From: Terrimesophilobacter sp036565765
Lineage (GTDB): Bacteria; Actinomycetota; Actinomycetes; Actinomycetales; Microbacteriaceae
DNA: 12,744 nt
Strand: one strand, 5' to 3'
Assembly (NCBI RefSeq): GCF_036565765.1
Contig: NZ_DATCXP010000218.1
Under the pieces are notes generated by a model that was not told where the DNA came from, did not search any database, and saw only the letters and a program-made list of their open reading frames with translations. Shown in pieces: positions 5,480-12,744 of the stretch. Position numbers and translations under genes: made by a program. Every line of letters starts with the position of its first letter. Position 1 is the first letter of the stretch.

Positions 5480-5775
5480 CAGCCAAGGTCTGAGCGCTTC
5501 GGCATTCCCAGCTCATTGAGTGGGGATGCCGGATCGTGCTCATAGATCGCCGGGTGTGCCACCGGGCAGTTGAGAACCGGATTGTCGGTCGAACTGTCGA
5601 GGGTGTGCTCACGCAACTCATGCCCGCAGATGGGGCAGACGCCAACCGGCTGCCCGTCACTCGCCTCCCACGGACCGAGCGGCGGAGGGCCGATCACGGG
5701 TAACAACTTTCGGTTCAGCCAGTCGAAGGGGCGCCGAAAACCGCTCCCCCTGCCAGGCTTCTTCGTCCTGACCAT
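5479..5775 (-). CDS. Small Cys/His-rich (zinc-ribbon-like) conserved hypothetical protein
   Basis: The 98-residue basic protein begins MVRTKKPGRGSGFRRPFDWL, has a Pro-rich middle (VIGPPPLGPWE near 27-37), and then a likely metal-binding site: CPICGH at 47-52 and CPVAH at 70-74. Cys47, Cys50 and Cys70 plus His52 or His74 could hold one zinc ion. The arrangement resembles a short zinc ribbon with a poorly conserved second knuckle. I do not recognise a named family. The ATG at 5775 is preferred over the open frame up to 5913 because a minus-strand TATCAT (5787-5782) ends six bases before it, predicting a leaderless mRNA, and the upstream extension runs into the divergent oxidase gene. It is coupled to the squalene-cyclase-like gene through TGATG. 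Function is unknown. Confidence 0.7.
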   Translation of the reverse strand: MVRTKKPGRGSGFRRPFDWLNRKLLPVIGPPPLGPWEASDGQPVGVCPICGHELREHTLDSSTDNPVLNCPVAHPAIYEHDPASPLNELGMPKRSDLG

Positions 5776-5787
5776 GGCGCGATGATA
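5776..5787 (-). promoter_or_regulatory. Putative -10 box of a leaderless promoter for the Cys/His-rich protein gene
   Basis: TATCAT on the minus strand at 5787-5782 lies six bases before the ATG at 5775, and no Shine-Dalgarno sequence is evident. No clear -35 element is seen. The remaining 80 bp to the oxidase start at 5867 must also hold that operon's promoter, which I could not place confidently. Confidence 0.4.
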
Positions 5788-5866
5788 CGCGCCGATCCTG
5801 CAATTGAGCCCGAAGAATACTGGAGCAGGAGGCCCACTACAGTGAAACCAAGCGAAGGGCAGCCAG

Positions 5867-7153
5867 ATGCAGATCACGCCCCCGGCCAGCGTCGGCCGGG
5901 ACACCCAGTCCACGATCTACCGGCACGGCGCGAGCGGCCGCCTCCCCGCGGTGCCGACCGGCTGGGCAGCACTCGAATCCGCCGCCCAGCGTTGCATGTC
6001 CCCCGCGGCCTGGGCCTATGTCGCCGGTTCCAGCGGCCGCGAGGCGACCGCGGAGGCGAACCGCTCCGCGTTCGACCGCTGGCGGATAGTCCCACGGATG
6101 CTGCGCGACGTCTCGAAACGCGATCTCGGCATCGAATTGTTCGGCCACCACTACCCTGCCCCGGTCATCGCCGCACCGGTCGGCGTTCTGGAGCTGGTCC
6201 ACCGCGACGCGGATCTCGCCGTCGCCCGGGCTACGGCCGAGTTGGGCATTCCTTACATCTTCTCGAACCAGTCCTCGCGCACCATGGAGCAGACCGCGGC
6301 CGTGATGGGCGACGCCCCACGCTGGTTCCAGCTGTACTGGAGCAGCTCCGACGAGCTCGTCGCCAGCCTGCTCCGCCGTGCGGAGGCGAGCGGCGCGCAA
6401 GCGATCGTGATCACACTGGACACCCACCTGCTCGGCTGGCGGCCTCGAGACCTCGACCTCGCCTACCTGCCGTTCATCCACGGCCTGGGGCTCGCCCAGT
6501 ACACGAGCGACCCGGTGTTCCGTGGGCTCGTGCGCGACCGGATGGCCGCGCCGTCGAACGGTCCCGGGCCGAGGATAACGCCGAGCGCCATCCGTACTCT
6601 CGTCGACATGACTCGCAACTACCCTGGAGGCTTCCTGCAGAACCTGCGATCCGGGGAGCCCCGCACCGCCGTGGAGACCTTCCTCGACGTGTTCTCCCGC
6701 TCGTCGCTCACCTGGCCGGACCTCGCTCTCGCGCGGGAGCACACGAGCCTGCCGATCGTGCTCAAGGGCATTCAGCATCCGGATGACGCGAAACGGGCGA
6801 TCGCGGCCGGCGTCGACGGCATCGTGGTCTCCAACCACGGCGGGCGCCAGCTCGACGGAGCGATCGGCTCTCTCAACGCGCTTCCCGCGATCGTGGAGGC
6901 CGTGAACGGCCGCGTGCCCGTGCTCTTCGACAGCGGAGTGCGCGGAGGCTCCGACATTCTCAAGGCGCTCGCGCTGGGAGCCGCAGCGGTGCTGGTGGGA
7001 AGGCCCTACGTCTACGGTCTCGCGGTGGGAGGCGAGCGCGGCAGCTATGAGGTGTTGAGGAACCTCATCGCCGAGTTCGACCTCGCACTCGGGCTGAGCG
7101 GCCACACCAGCGTCGCCGAGCTCGGCCCCGACAGTCTGGTGACCGCATCATGA
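5867..7153 (+). CDS. FMN-dependent alpha-hydroxy-acid oxidase, lactate 2-monooxygenase-like
   Basis: The 428-residue protein is a TIM-barrel FMN enzyme that oxidises an L-2-hydroxy acid, most probably L-lactate. Active-site residues of the family are all visible: Tyr51 (AYVAGSSG), Tyr157 (FQLYWSS), an Arg in LGWRPRDLD (189-197), Lys300 (IVLKGIQHP), and His324 and Arg327 in SNHGGRQLDG. The GWRPRDLD segment, the Gly106 loop (APVGV) and the extra stretch at 253-287 (GGFLQNLRSG to LTWPDL) resemble mycobacterial lactate 2-monooxygenase (lactate to acetate and CO2) more than glycolate oxidase or quinone-linked LldD. Whether it releases pyruvate plus H2O2 or acetate cannot be settled from sequence. 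The ATG at 5867 has a weak GAAGGG ribosome site. Its stop overlaps the glpK start (ATGA), so the two are probably translated together. Confidence 0.88.
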   Translation: MQITPPASVGRDTQSTIYRHGASGRLPAVPTGWAALESAAQRCMSPAAWAYVAGSSGREATAEANRSAFDRWRIVPRMLRDVSKRDLGIELFGHHYPAPVIAAPVGVLELVHRDADLAVARATAELGIPYIFSNQSSRTMEQTAAVMGDAPRWFQLYWSSSDELVASLLRRAEASGAQAIVITLDTHLLGWRPRDLDLAYLPFIHGLGLAQYTSDPVFRGLVRDRMAAPSNGPGPRITPSAIRTLVDMTRNYPGGFLQNLRSGEPRTAVETFLDVFSRSSLTWPDLALAREHTSLPIVLKGIQHPDDAKRAIAAGVDGIVVSNHGGRQLDGAIGSLNALPAIVEAVNGRVPVLFDSGVRGGSDILKALALGAAAVLVGRPYVYGLAVGGERGSYEVLRNLIAEFDLALGLSGHTSVAELGPDSLVTAS

Positions 7154-8658
7154 CCGAGAAGTACATCATCGCGCTCGACCAGGGCACGACGAGCACCCGC
7201 GCCATCCTGTTCGACCGCTCCGGCTCCGTCGTCTCCTCCGGGCAGCGCGAGCACCGGCAGATCCTCCCCCGCGCCGGCTGGGTCGAGCACGATGCGGTCG
7301 AGATCTGGGACAACACCCGGCAGGTCATCGGCGAGGCACTGGCGAAGGCGAATGTGACCCGGCACAGCATCGCGGCGATCGGGATCACCAATCAGCGGGA
7401 GACCACGGTGCTCTGGGACAAGGCGACCGGCACCCCGATCGCGAACGCGATCGTCTGGCAGGACACCAGGACGCAGCCGCTCGTCGACCGGCTGGCCAGG
7501 GGCGGCGGACTCGACCGATTCCGGGAGAAGACCGGTCTTCCGCTCAGCACATACTTCTCCGCGACGAAGATCGCCTGGCTCCTCGAGAACGTCGAAGGGG
7601 CCCGCGCACGGGCCGAAACCGGGCGGCTCCTGTTCGGGACGATGGACACCTGGGTGCTCTGGAACCTCACCGGCGGACCGGATGGCGGAGTGCACGTCAC
7701 CGACGCCACAAATGCGTCCAGGACGCTCCTGATGGATCTCAGAACGCTCCAGTGGGACGCCGAACTTCTGGAGGCGTTCGGCATTCCGCGCGCCCTGCTG
7801 CCCGAGATCCGCAGCTCCTCGGAGCGCTATGGCACGGCCAACGGCGACAGCCTGTTGCGCGAGGTCCCGATCGCCGGCATGCTCGGCGACCAGCAGGCGG
7901 CGACGTTCGGCCAGGCGGCGTTCGACGCCGGCGAGGCGAAGAACACCTACGGAACCGGCAATTTCCTCATCGTCGGCACGGGCGAGCGGGTCGTCTCCTC
8001 CGACAACGGGCTGATCACGACGGTGGCATACCGGCTCGGCGACGCCGCCCCGCACTACGCTCTCGAGGGCTCGATCGCGGTCACCGGCTCGCTCATCCAG
8101 TGGCTGCGCGACAACCTCGGCATCATCGAGAACGCGAAGGATGTCGAGGCGCTCGCCCGCACCGTCGACGACAACGGCGGCGCCTACTTCGTTCCGGCGT
8201 TCTCGGGGCTGTTCGCGCCGTACTGGCGACCGGATGCCCGCGGCGCGCTGCTCGGTCTCACCCGCTTCGTGAACAAGGGCCATCTGGCGCGTGCGGCGCT
8301 CGAGGCCACGGCGTTCCAGACGCGGGACGTCCTGGAGGCGGCGAATGCCGACACCGGCATCCCGCTCACCGAGCTCAAGGTCGACGGAGGAATGGTCGGC
8401 AACGAGCTTCTCATGCAATTCCAGGCCGATATCCTCGGCGTCCCCGTCATCCGCCCGGTCGTCGCCGAGACGACGGCGCTCGGCGCCGCCTACGCCGCCG
8501 GCCTCGCCGTCGGGTTCTGGGCCGGTGTCGACGAGCTCCGCGGGAACTGGCAGGAGCACTCGCGCTGGCTGCCGAGCATGCCGGAGGAGGATCGCGACCG
8601 CCTGCTGCGGGACTGGCGGAAAGCCGTCACGAAGACGTTCGACTGGGTCGAACCCTAG
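7150..8658 (+). CDS. glpK: Glycerol kinase
   Basis: Glycerol kinase phosphorylates glycerol with ATP to sn-glycerol 3-phosphate in the cytoplasm, committing glycerol to glycolysis or lipid synthesis. The 502-residue protein is full length (the E. coli enzyme has a similar size). It shows the FGGY-kinase ATP loop DQGTTSTRAILFD at 10-22, ITNQRET near 79-85, the hexose-kinase-like GTMDTWVLWNLTGG, GDQQAATFGQ and KNTYGTGNFL in the middle, and the C-terminal FGGY signature around LKVDGGMVGNELLMQFQADI. The ATG overlaps the stop of the hydroxyacid oxidase gene by four bases and has no separate ribosome site, so translation is probably coupled. No glycerol facilitator (glpF) or glycerol-3-phosphate dehydrogenase (glpD) is in the window. 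Its end lies six bases from the convergent trpD stop. Confidence 0.97.
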   Translation: MTEKYIIALDQGTTSTRAILFDRSGSVVSSGQREHRQILPRAGWVEHDAVEIWDNTRQVIGEALAKANVTRHSIAAIGITNQRETTVLWDKATGTPIANAIVWQDTRTQPLVDRLARGGGLDRFREKTGLPLSTYFSATKIAWLLENVEGARARAETGRLLFGTMDTWVLWNLTGGPDGGVHVTDATNASRTLLMDLRTLQWDAELLEAFGIPRALLPEIRSSSERYGTANGDSLLREVPIAGMLGDQQAATFGQAAFDAGEAKNTYGTGNFLIVGTGERVVSSDNGLITTVAYRLGDAAPHYALEGSIAVTGSLIQWLRDNLGIIENAKDVEALARTVDDNGGAYFVPAFSGLFAPYWRPDARGALLGLTRFVNKGHLARAALEATAFQTRDVLEAANADTGIPLTELKVDGGMVGNELLMQFQADILGVPVIRPVVAETTALGAAYAAGLAVGFWAGVDELRGNWQEHSRWLPSMPEEDRDRLLRDWRKAVTKTFDWVEP

Positions 8659-8664
8659 AACCGG

Positions 8665-9717
8665 TCAGCGCTGGGTCGCCGCGACCCAATCGTCGAGCTT
8701 GCGCGCCGCGGCACCGGAATCGATCGCCTCCGCTGCGACATCGAGCTTGGCACTGAACCGCTCGACGATGGAGCGCTGCACTTCGGCCGGATTCTGCGCC
8801 AAATCGAAGGCGACCAGGCCGGCCGCGGCATTCAGCAGCACGATGTCGCGCACTGGACCCGACTCCCCGGCGAACACATTCCGCGCGACCGCGGCATTGT
8901 GGTCCGCATCGCCCCCCAGCAGGTCGGAGAGGTTCGCGCGCGGGATGCCCAGCTCGGCGGGGTCGAGGTCGTGCTCGGTCACCGCTCCCCGCGACACCTC
9001 CCAGATGTGGCTGTGCCCGGTCGTCGTCAGTTCGTCGAGCCCGTCGTCGCCACGGAACACGAGTGCCGTCGCCCCCCTGGTCTGGAAGACACCAACGAAC
9101 AAGGGCACCTTCTCCAGGTTCGCGACCCCGACGGCGTTCGCCTCGCAGCGGGCAGGATTGCACAGCGGGCCGAGGAAGTTGAAGACCGTCGGGATCGCCA
9201 ACTCGCTGCGCACGGCGGCGGCGTGACGGAAGCCGGGGTGGAAATAGGAGGCGAAGGCGAACGTGATCCCGACCTCTCCGAGAATCTCCGCGACGCGCTC
9301 CTCGTTCACGTCCATCCGGATGCCGAGGGCCGTGAGCACGTCCGAGGAACCCGACGCGGAACTCGCGGCCCTGTTGCCGTGCTTGATGACGGGGATGTCG
9401 CTCGCCGCCGCAACGATCGAGGCCATCGTCGACACGTTCACCGTGCCGAAGCGGTCGCCCCCGGTACCGACGATGTCGAGCGCCATCGGGTCCACCGACA
9501 GCGGCTTCGCGTACTCGAGAACGGCATCCCGGAACCCGACGATCTCATCGACCGTCTCCCCCTTCGCCCGCAGTGCGACCAGGAACGCCGCCAGCTGTGC
9601 GGAGGACGCGTCGCCCGCCATGATCTGCCGCATCGCCCACGACGCGTCGCTGATCGAAAGATTCCGCCCCTCGAGGAGGGTGGTGAGCAGATCTGGCCAG
9701 TTGGGAAGCAAGGACAT
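8665..9717 (-). CDS. trpD: Anthranilate phosphoribosyltransferase
   Basis: TrpD transfers the phosphoribosyl group of PRPP to anthranilate, the second committed step of tryptophan synthesis. The 350-residue protein has the usual helical N-terminal domain, the PRPP loop DIVGTGGDRFGTVNVST at 81-97, the KHGNRAASSASGSSD anthranilate/PRPP motif at 112-126, and the acidic metal site in GDDGLDE. These are intact, so it should be active. The ATG at 9717 gives the typical N-terminus; longer in-frame starts up to 9819 run through the ctaE promoter. AGGA lies 8-11 bases upstream, but TAGGAT (9730-9725) could instead be a -10 box of a leaderless transcript. It stands alone, away from other trp genes, divergent from ctaE. 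Mycobacteria keep the same trpD/ctaE neighbourhood, so the position is ancestral. Confidence 0.95.
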   Translation of the reverse strand: MSLLPNWPDLLTTLLEGRNLSISDASWAMRQIMAGDASSAQLAAFLVALRAKGETVDEIVGFRDAVLEYAKPLSVDPMALDIVGTGGDRFGTVNVSTMASIVAAASDIPVIKHGNRAASSASGSSDVLTALGIRMDVNEERVAEILGEVGITFAFASYFHPGFRHAAAVRSELAIPTVFNFLGPLCNPARCEANAVGVANLEKVPLFVGVFQTRGATALVFRGDDGLDELTTTGHSHIWEVSRGAVTEHDLDPAELGIPRANLSDLLGGDADHNAAVARNVFAGESGPVRDIVLLNAAAGLVAFDLAQNPAEVQRSIVERFSAKLDVAAEAIDSGAAARKLDDWVAATQR

Positions 9718-9795
9718 AGCTGTGATCCTAGCTTTTGCCCAGACTGGCCTGCTGCAATGGCAAACTCGGGCGGGATTTCGGCCATAATGGAGAGC
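9718..9795. promoter_or_regulatory. Divergent trpD/ctaE promoter region
   Basis: This 78-bp gap must hold both promoters. On the minus strand TAGGAT (9730-9725) lies seven bases from the trpD ATG. On the plus strand CATAAT (9783-9788) lies seven bases from the ctaE GTG at 9796. Both spacings fit leaderless transcription, although AGGA within TAGGAT could also act as a Shine-Dalgarno sequence. No convincing -35 hexamers or operator palindromes are seen. Confidence 0.5.
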
Positions 9796-10425
9796 GTGAC
9801 CAGCACCTCTCTTTCGCACAACATCGGCGTTCCCGTCGTCAACCGGCCCAGCGTCGTTGCTGTGGGTACGATCGTCTGGCTTGGCAGCGAGGTCATGTTC
9901 TTCGCTGGCCTGTTCGCGATCTACTTCACCCTGCGCTCCACCTCACCAGGGCTCTGGGCCTTCGAGGCCAACCGGCTCGACGTCTGGTACGCCCTCGGGA
10001 ACACCACGATCCTGGTGCTGTCCTCGGTGACCTGCCAGTTCGGGGTGTTCGCGGCGGAGCGGCTCCAGGCGCGCGCCACCGGATGGAAACCGACCCAGTG
10101 GGGCATGGTCGAGTGGTTCTTCCTCACCTACGCCATGGGCTCCGTTTTCGTCATCGGCCAGATCTTCGAGTACGCGAATCTCGTCGCCGAGCACATCAGT
10201 CTCAGCTCGAACCCGTACGGATCGGCGTTCTACATCACGACCGGATTCCACGGCCTCCACGTGATCGGCGGACTCATCGCATTCCTCCTCGTGATCGGAC
10301 GCGCATTCAGCGTGAAGAACTTCACGCACAAGGAAGCGACGAGCGCCATCGTCGTCTCCTACTACTGGCACTTCGTCGATGTGGTGTGGATCGGGCTTTT
10401 CCTGGTCATCTACGTACTCAAATAG
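9796..10425 (+). CDS. ctaE: Cytochrome c oxidase (aa3) subunit III
   Basis: Subunit III of the aa3-type terminal oxidase, an integral membrane protein that stabilises the catalytic core and its proton uptake. The 209-residue protein has five membrane segments at about 22-46, 66-88, 107-125, 141-170 and 186-208, as in actinobacterial CtaE (the mitochondrial form has seven). Conserved features are TIVWLGSEVMFFAGLFA near 25-41 with the buried Glu32, GQIFEY near 121-126, TGFHGLHVIGG near 149-159 and SYYWHFVDVVWI near 188-199. I chose the GTG at 9796 because the CATAAT box covers the in-frame ATG at 9787; that ATG would add three residues and cannot be excluded. It leads the ctaE-qcrC-qcrA-qcrB operon, 15 bp before qcrC. 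The genes for oxidase subunits I and II are not in the window. Confidence 0.95.
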   Translation: MTSTSLSHNIGVPVVNRPSVVAVGTIVWLGSEVMFFAGLFAIYFTLRSTSPGLWAFEANRLDVWYALGNTTILVLSSVTCQFGVFAAERLQARATGWKPTQWGMVEWFFLTYAMGSVFVIGQIFEYANLVAEHISLSSNPYGSAFYITTGFHGLHVIGGLIAFLLVIGRAFSVKNFTHKEATSAIVVSYYWHFVDVVWIGLFLVIYVLK

Positions 10426-10440
10426 GAACTCAGGAAGAGA

Positions 10441-11247
10441 ATGCGCACTAATTCCCTGACCGCTGGCCGCAAGCACCCGGCCGGGCGTCGCCATCCGCTC
10501 GCCTCGATCGCCCTCATCACGATCGGCCTCCTCGCGACCGGCGGCGCGTACGCCCTCATGACGACGACCGCCTCCGCTGAGACGACCGCAGCAGCGCAGT
10601 CCTCGATCTCGGAGGGCCAGAAGCTCTTCGCCTCGAACTGCGCCACCTGCCACGGCAGGAGCGCCGAGGGGACTACCGAGGGGCCGAGCCTGTATGGTGT
10701 CGGCGCCGCATCCGTCGACTTCCAGATGGGAACCGGCCGGATGCCCCTCGCGTTCCAGGGACCGCAGGGCGCCGCAAAGCCGCCGCAGTTCACCCAGGAG
10801 CAGATCGACGCCGTCGCCGCCTACGTCGCGAGTCTGGCCCCCGGCCCCGCGATCCCGGACGAGAAGTGGCTTGCCGGGGACGGTGACGTCACGGCCGGCG
10901 CCGAGCTCTTCCGCATCAACTGCGCGATGTGCCACAACGTCGCGGGTGCCGGTGGAGCACTCACCCAGGGCAAGTTCGCTCCGGCTCTCGCCGGGGTCGA
11001 CGCCCGCCACGCCTACGAGGCCATGGTCACCGGCCCGCAGAACATGCCCGTGTTCAGCGACCTGAACCTCACGCCGCAGGACAAGGCGAACCTCATCAGC
11101 TTCCTGAAGTACCAGAACCAGCACGCCTCACCCGGTGGCGTCGACCTCGGCGGTCTCGGCCCGGTGGCCGAGGGCCTGTTCATCTGGATCTTCGGCCTCG
11201 GTGCGATCGTCGGCGTGACGATCTGGATCACCGCACGGCCCAACTGA
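10441..11247 (+). CDS. qcrC: Cytochrome bc complex diheme cytochrome c subunit
   Basis: QcrC carries electrons from the Rieske centre directly to the aa3 oxidase in the actinobacterial bcc-aa3 supercomplex, replacing soluble cytochrome c. The 268-residue protein has an N-terminal membrane anchor/signal at about 20-45, two c-type heme sites, CATCH (67-71) and CAMCH (161-165), and a C-terminal membrane segment at about 244-265. Met101 (TGRMPL) and Met202 (QNMPVF) are likely sixth heme ligands. Two heme domains with a C-terminal anchor are the hallmark of actinobacterial QcrC. AGGAAG precedes the ATG at 10441. It lies in the ctaE-qcrCAB unit, 36 bp before qcrA. All key residues are present. Confidence 0.96.
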   Translation: MRTNSLTAGRKHPAGRRHPLASIALITIGLLATGGAYALMTTTASAETTAAAQSSISEGQKLFASNCATCHGRSAEGTTEGPSLYGVGAASVDFQMGTGRMPLAFQGPQGAAKPPQFTQEQIDAVAAYVASLAPGPAIPDEKWLAGDGDVTAGAELFRINCAMCHNVAGAGGALTQGKFAPALAGVDARHAYEAMVTGPQNMPVFSDLNLTPQDKANLISFLKYQNQHASPGGVDLGGLGPVAEGLFIWIFGLGAIVGVTIWITARPN

Positions 11248-11283
11248 CTTACGCTCCAATGACCGCACACCGAAGGGAACGCA

Positions 11284-12351
11284 ATGGCTCAGCATGACGG
11301 CGACAAGACCGCCGCGGCCGGCACAGAGCTCGAAGAAAGCAAGCCTCGCCAGGATTCGGTCGGTATTGCAGTCGTTTCGCCGCACGCGTTCGAGAACCCG
11401 GGACTCCGGCACCTGTCCCCCCGGGTCACGGATCTCGACCCGAAGAAGGACAAGCAGGCGGAGCGCCGGGTTGGCGGATTGTTCCTGTTCTCGATCGCCG
11501 CGAGCGTTTTTGCGATCGTCGCGTACATCATCTTCCCGATCACCCCGGGCGATCCCGGCTCGATCCGGGTCAACAACCTCATGCTCGGGGTCGGCATCTC
11601 GCTCTCGCTGATCGCCATCGGGCTCGGCTCCATCTACTGGGCGAAGAACCTGATGAAGGACGGCGAGTGGACCGAAGCGCGCCACGGCACCCGCGGCACC
11701 GACGCCACGCGCGCTGCTGCGGCCGAGGTGTTCCGGCTCGGGAACGAGGAGTCCGGATTCGGCCGCCGGACGCTCATCCGCAACAGCCTCATCGGCGCCC
11801 TCGTCGTCTCACCGCTCCCCGCGGTCGTGATGTTCCGTGACCTCGCTCCCCTCGCGGACCCCGTTCCACTGCTGAGGAAGACGCTCTGGGACACGAATGT
11901 CCGTCTCGCCCGCGACCCTTCCGGGATGCCGATCAAGGCGTCGGATGTCACGCTCGGCTCCGTCTTCCATGTGATTCCGGAGAACCTGCAGGATGCCGAT
12001 GACAGGCTCGGGGAGAAGGCGAAGTCCGCTGTCCTGCTCATGAGGCTCAAGCCGGAGGACCTCAATGTCTCGCCGGAGCGCGCGGACTGGAACTATCAGG
12101 GCATCGTGGCGTACTCGAAGATCTGCACCCACGTCGGCTGCCCGGTCGCGCTCTACGAACAGCACACCCACCACCTGCTGTGCCCGTGCCACCAGTCGCA
12201 GTTCGACATCACGCACGAGGCCAAAGTCATCTTCGGCCCGGCCAAGCGGGCACTGCCCCAACTACCCATCACCGTGGATGCCGAAGGCTACCTGGTCGCG
12301 CGCAGCGACTTCCACGAACCTGTCGGCCCGAGCTTCTGGGAGCGTTCATGA
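11284..12351 (+). CDS. qcrA: Cytochrome bc complex Rieske iron-sulfur subunit
   Basis: QcrA holds the 2Fe-2S cluster that takes electrons from menaquinol at QcrB and passes them to QcrC. The 355-residue protein has the long actinobacterial form: a polar N-terminal stretch of about 60 residues, three membrane segments near 64-85, 98-119 and 165-188, and the Rieske domain after about residue 220. Cluster ligands are present in CTHVGC (Cys281, His283) and CPCHQSQFD (Cys300, His303), with Cys286 and Cys302 for the stabilising disulfide. The single N-terminal helix of mitochondrial Rieske proteins is replaced by three, a known actinobacterial trait. AGGGA lies upstream of the ATG. The stop overlaps the qcrB start (ATGA), implying translational coupling. 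Confidence 0.96.
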   Translation: MAQHDGDKTAAAGTELEESKPRQDSVGIAVVSPHAFENPGLRHLSPRVTDLDPKKDKQAERRVGGLFLFSIAASVFAIVAYIIFPITPGDPGSIRVNNLMLGVGISLSLIAIGLGSIYWAKNLMKDGEWTEARHGTRGTDATRAAAAEVFRLGNEESGFGRRTLIRNSLIGALVVSPLPAVVMFRDLAPLADPVPLLRKTLWDTNVRLARDPSGMPIKASDVTLGSVFHVIPENLQDADDRLGEKAKSAVLLMRLKPEDLNVSPERADWNYQGIVAYSKICTHVGCPVALYEQHTHHLLCPCHQSQFDITHEAKVIFGPAKRALPQLPITVDAEGYLVARSDFHEPVGPSFWERS

Positions 12352-12744
12352 CCACCACCGCGCCGTCACCAACGGCTGAACGGGCGTCGGCAGCGCCCCA
12401 GACCCGGGGCTCGCGTTTCACGAGCGCCATGGCGAGCTACATCGACGACCGCACCAGCATTTCGGGCATCACCAAGGAGCTCGGGCGCAAGATCTTCCCC
12501 GACCACTGGTCGTTCATGCTCGGCGAGGTCGCGTTGTACAGCTTCGTCGCCATCCTGCTCTCCGGAACGTTCCTCACGTTCTTCTTCGAGCCGACCATGA
12601 CCGAGGTGCAGTACAACGGTTCGTTCGTGCCGCTCAAGGGTATGGACATGTCGGCGGCGTACGCGTCCTCGTTGGATATCTCGTTCGACATCCGCGGTGG
12701 GCTACTCATGCGGCAGGTCCACCACTGGGCTGCGCTGCTCTTCG
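12348..12744 (+). CDS. qcrB: Cytochrome bc complex cytochrome b subunit (partial, 5' end)
   Basis: Only the first 132 codons are in the window; the gene continues past the right edge. QcrB is the menaquinol-oxidising, diheme b membrane subunit of the bcc complex and the target of several antimycobacterial compounds. The visible part has a Thr/Ala/Pro-rich start, an amphipathic stretch with SYIDDRTSISGITKELGRKI and FPDHWSFMLGE, the first membrane helix (ALYSFVAILLSGTFLTFFF, about residues 64-82), an extracytoplasmic loop, and the start of the second helix at LMRQVHHWAALLF. The first His of that segment (VHHW) corresponds to a heme b ligand region of cytochrome b. The ATG overlaps the qcrA stop by four bases. 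Confidence 0.95.
   Translation, partial: MTTTAPSPTAERASAAPQTRGSRFTSAMASYIDDRTSISGITKELGRKIFPDHWSFMLGEVALYSFVAILLSGTFLTFFFEPTMTEVQYNGSFVPLKGMDMSAAYASSLDISFDIRGGLLMRQVHHWAALLF

Noticed and set aside
5782..6786. 334-residue Arg/Pro-rich plus-strand open frame
   Set aside because: It is an off-frame shadow of the hydroxyacid oxidase gene, as its extreme Arg/Pro/Ala composition shows.
8899..9795. Long plus-strand open frame leading into ctaE
   Set aside because: It is antisense to trpD, a full-length conserved gene; only the part after 9796 is CtaE-like.

Overview
The window looks like chromosomal DNA of a high-GC Gram-positive bacterium (Actinomycetota), most likely a member of the Microbacteriaceae or a close Micrococcales relative. 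The evidence is the uniformly GC-rich coding sequence, the actinobacterial-type diheme QcrC and N-terminally extended Rieske protein, the trpD/ctaE-qcrCAB arrangement known from actinobacteria, a large ECF sigma factor linked to YCII/DGPF proteins, and several genes that appear to be transcribed without a 5' leader. The family assignment is inference from gene content; no 16S or other marker is present.

Left part (1-4517), accessory and regulatory genes. A small membrane-anchored SHOCT protein (186-443, +) sits behind a DosR/DevR-like box. A MarR-family repressor (458-970, -) and an EamA/DMT exporter (1010-1924, +) diverge from a 39-bp intergenic region with two copies of the perfect 12-bp palindrome CTTCCATGGAAG and two back-to-back TATAAT boxes. 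Next, on the minus strand, a four-gene unit reads YCII-3, YCII-2, YCII-1, ECF42-type sigma factor (4199 down to 1893), with an ECF-style promoter about 57 bp upstream. Facing away from it is what looks like the first ~28 codons of a RidA-family gene, broken off at about 4487.

Middle part (4445-8658), metabolic genes. A squalene-cyclase-fold protein and a 98-aa Cys/His-rich protein form a coupled minus-strand pair (TGATG junction). On the plus strand, an FMN-dependent alpha-hydroxy-acid oxidase close to lactate 2-monooxygenase overlaps glycerol kinase (glpK) by ATGA, so the two are probably made together.

Right part (8665-12744), core genes. trpD (minus, tryptophan biosynthesis) diverges from ctaE-qcrC-qcrA-qcrB (plus). 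These encode cytochrome oxidase subunit III and the three subunits of the cytochrome bcc complex, which in actinobacteria forms a bcc-aa3 respiratory supercomplex. qcrB runs off the window end after 132 codons.

No tRNA, rRNA, CRISPR array, insertion sequence or prophage gene was recognised. I did not find a convincing new multi-gene system. The best leads are the twin-operator leaderless divergent promoter, the DosR-like control of the SHOCT gene, the three-paralogue ECF42 module, the truncated RidA-like gene, and the hydroxyacid oxidase-glycerol kinase operon.
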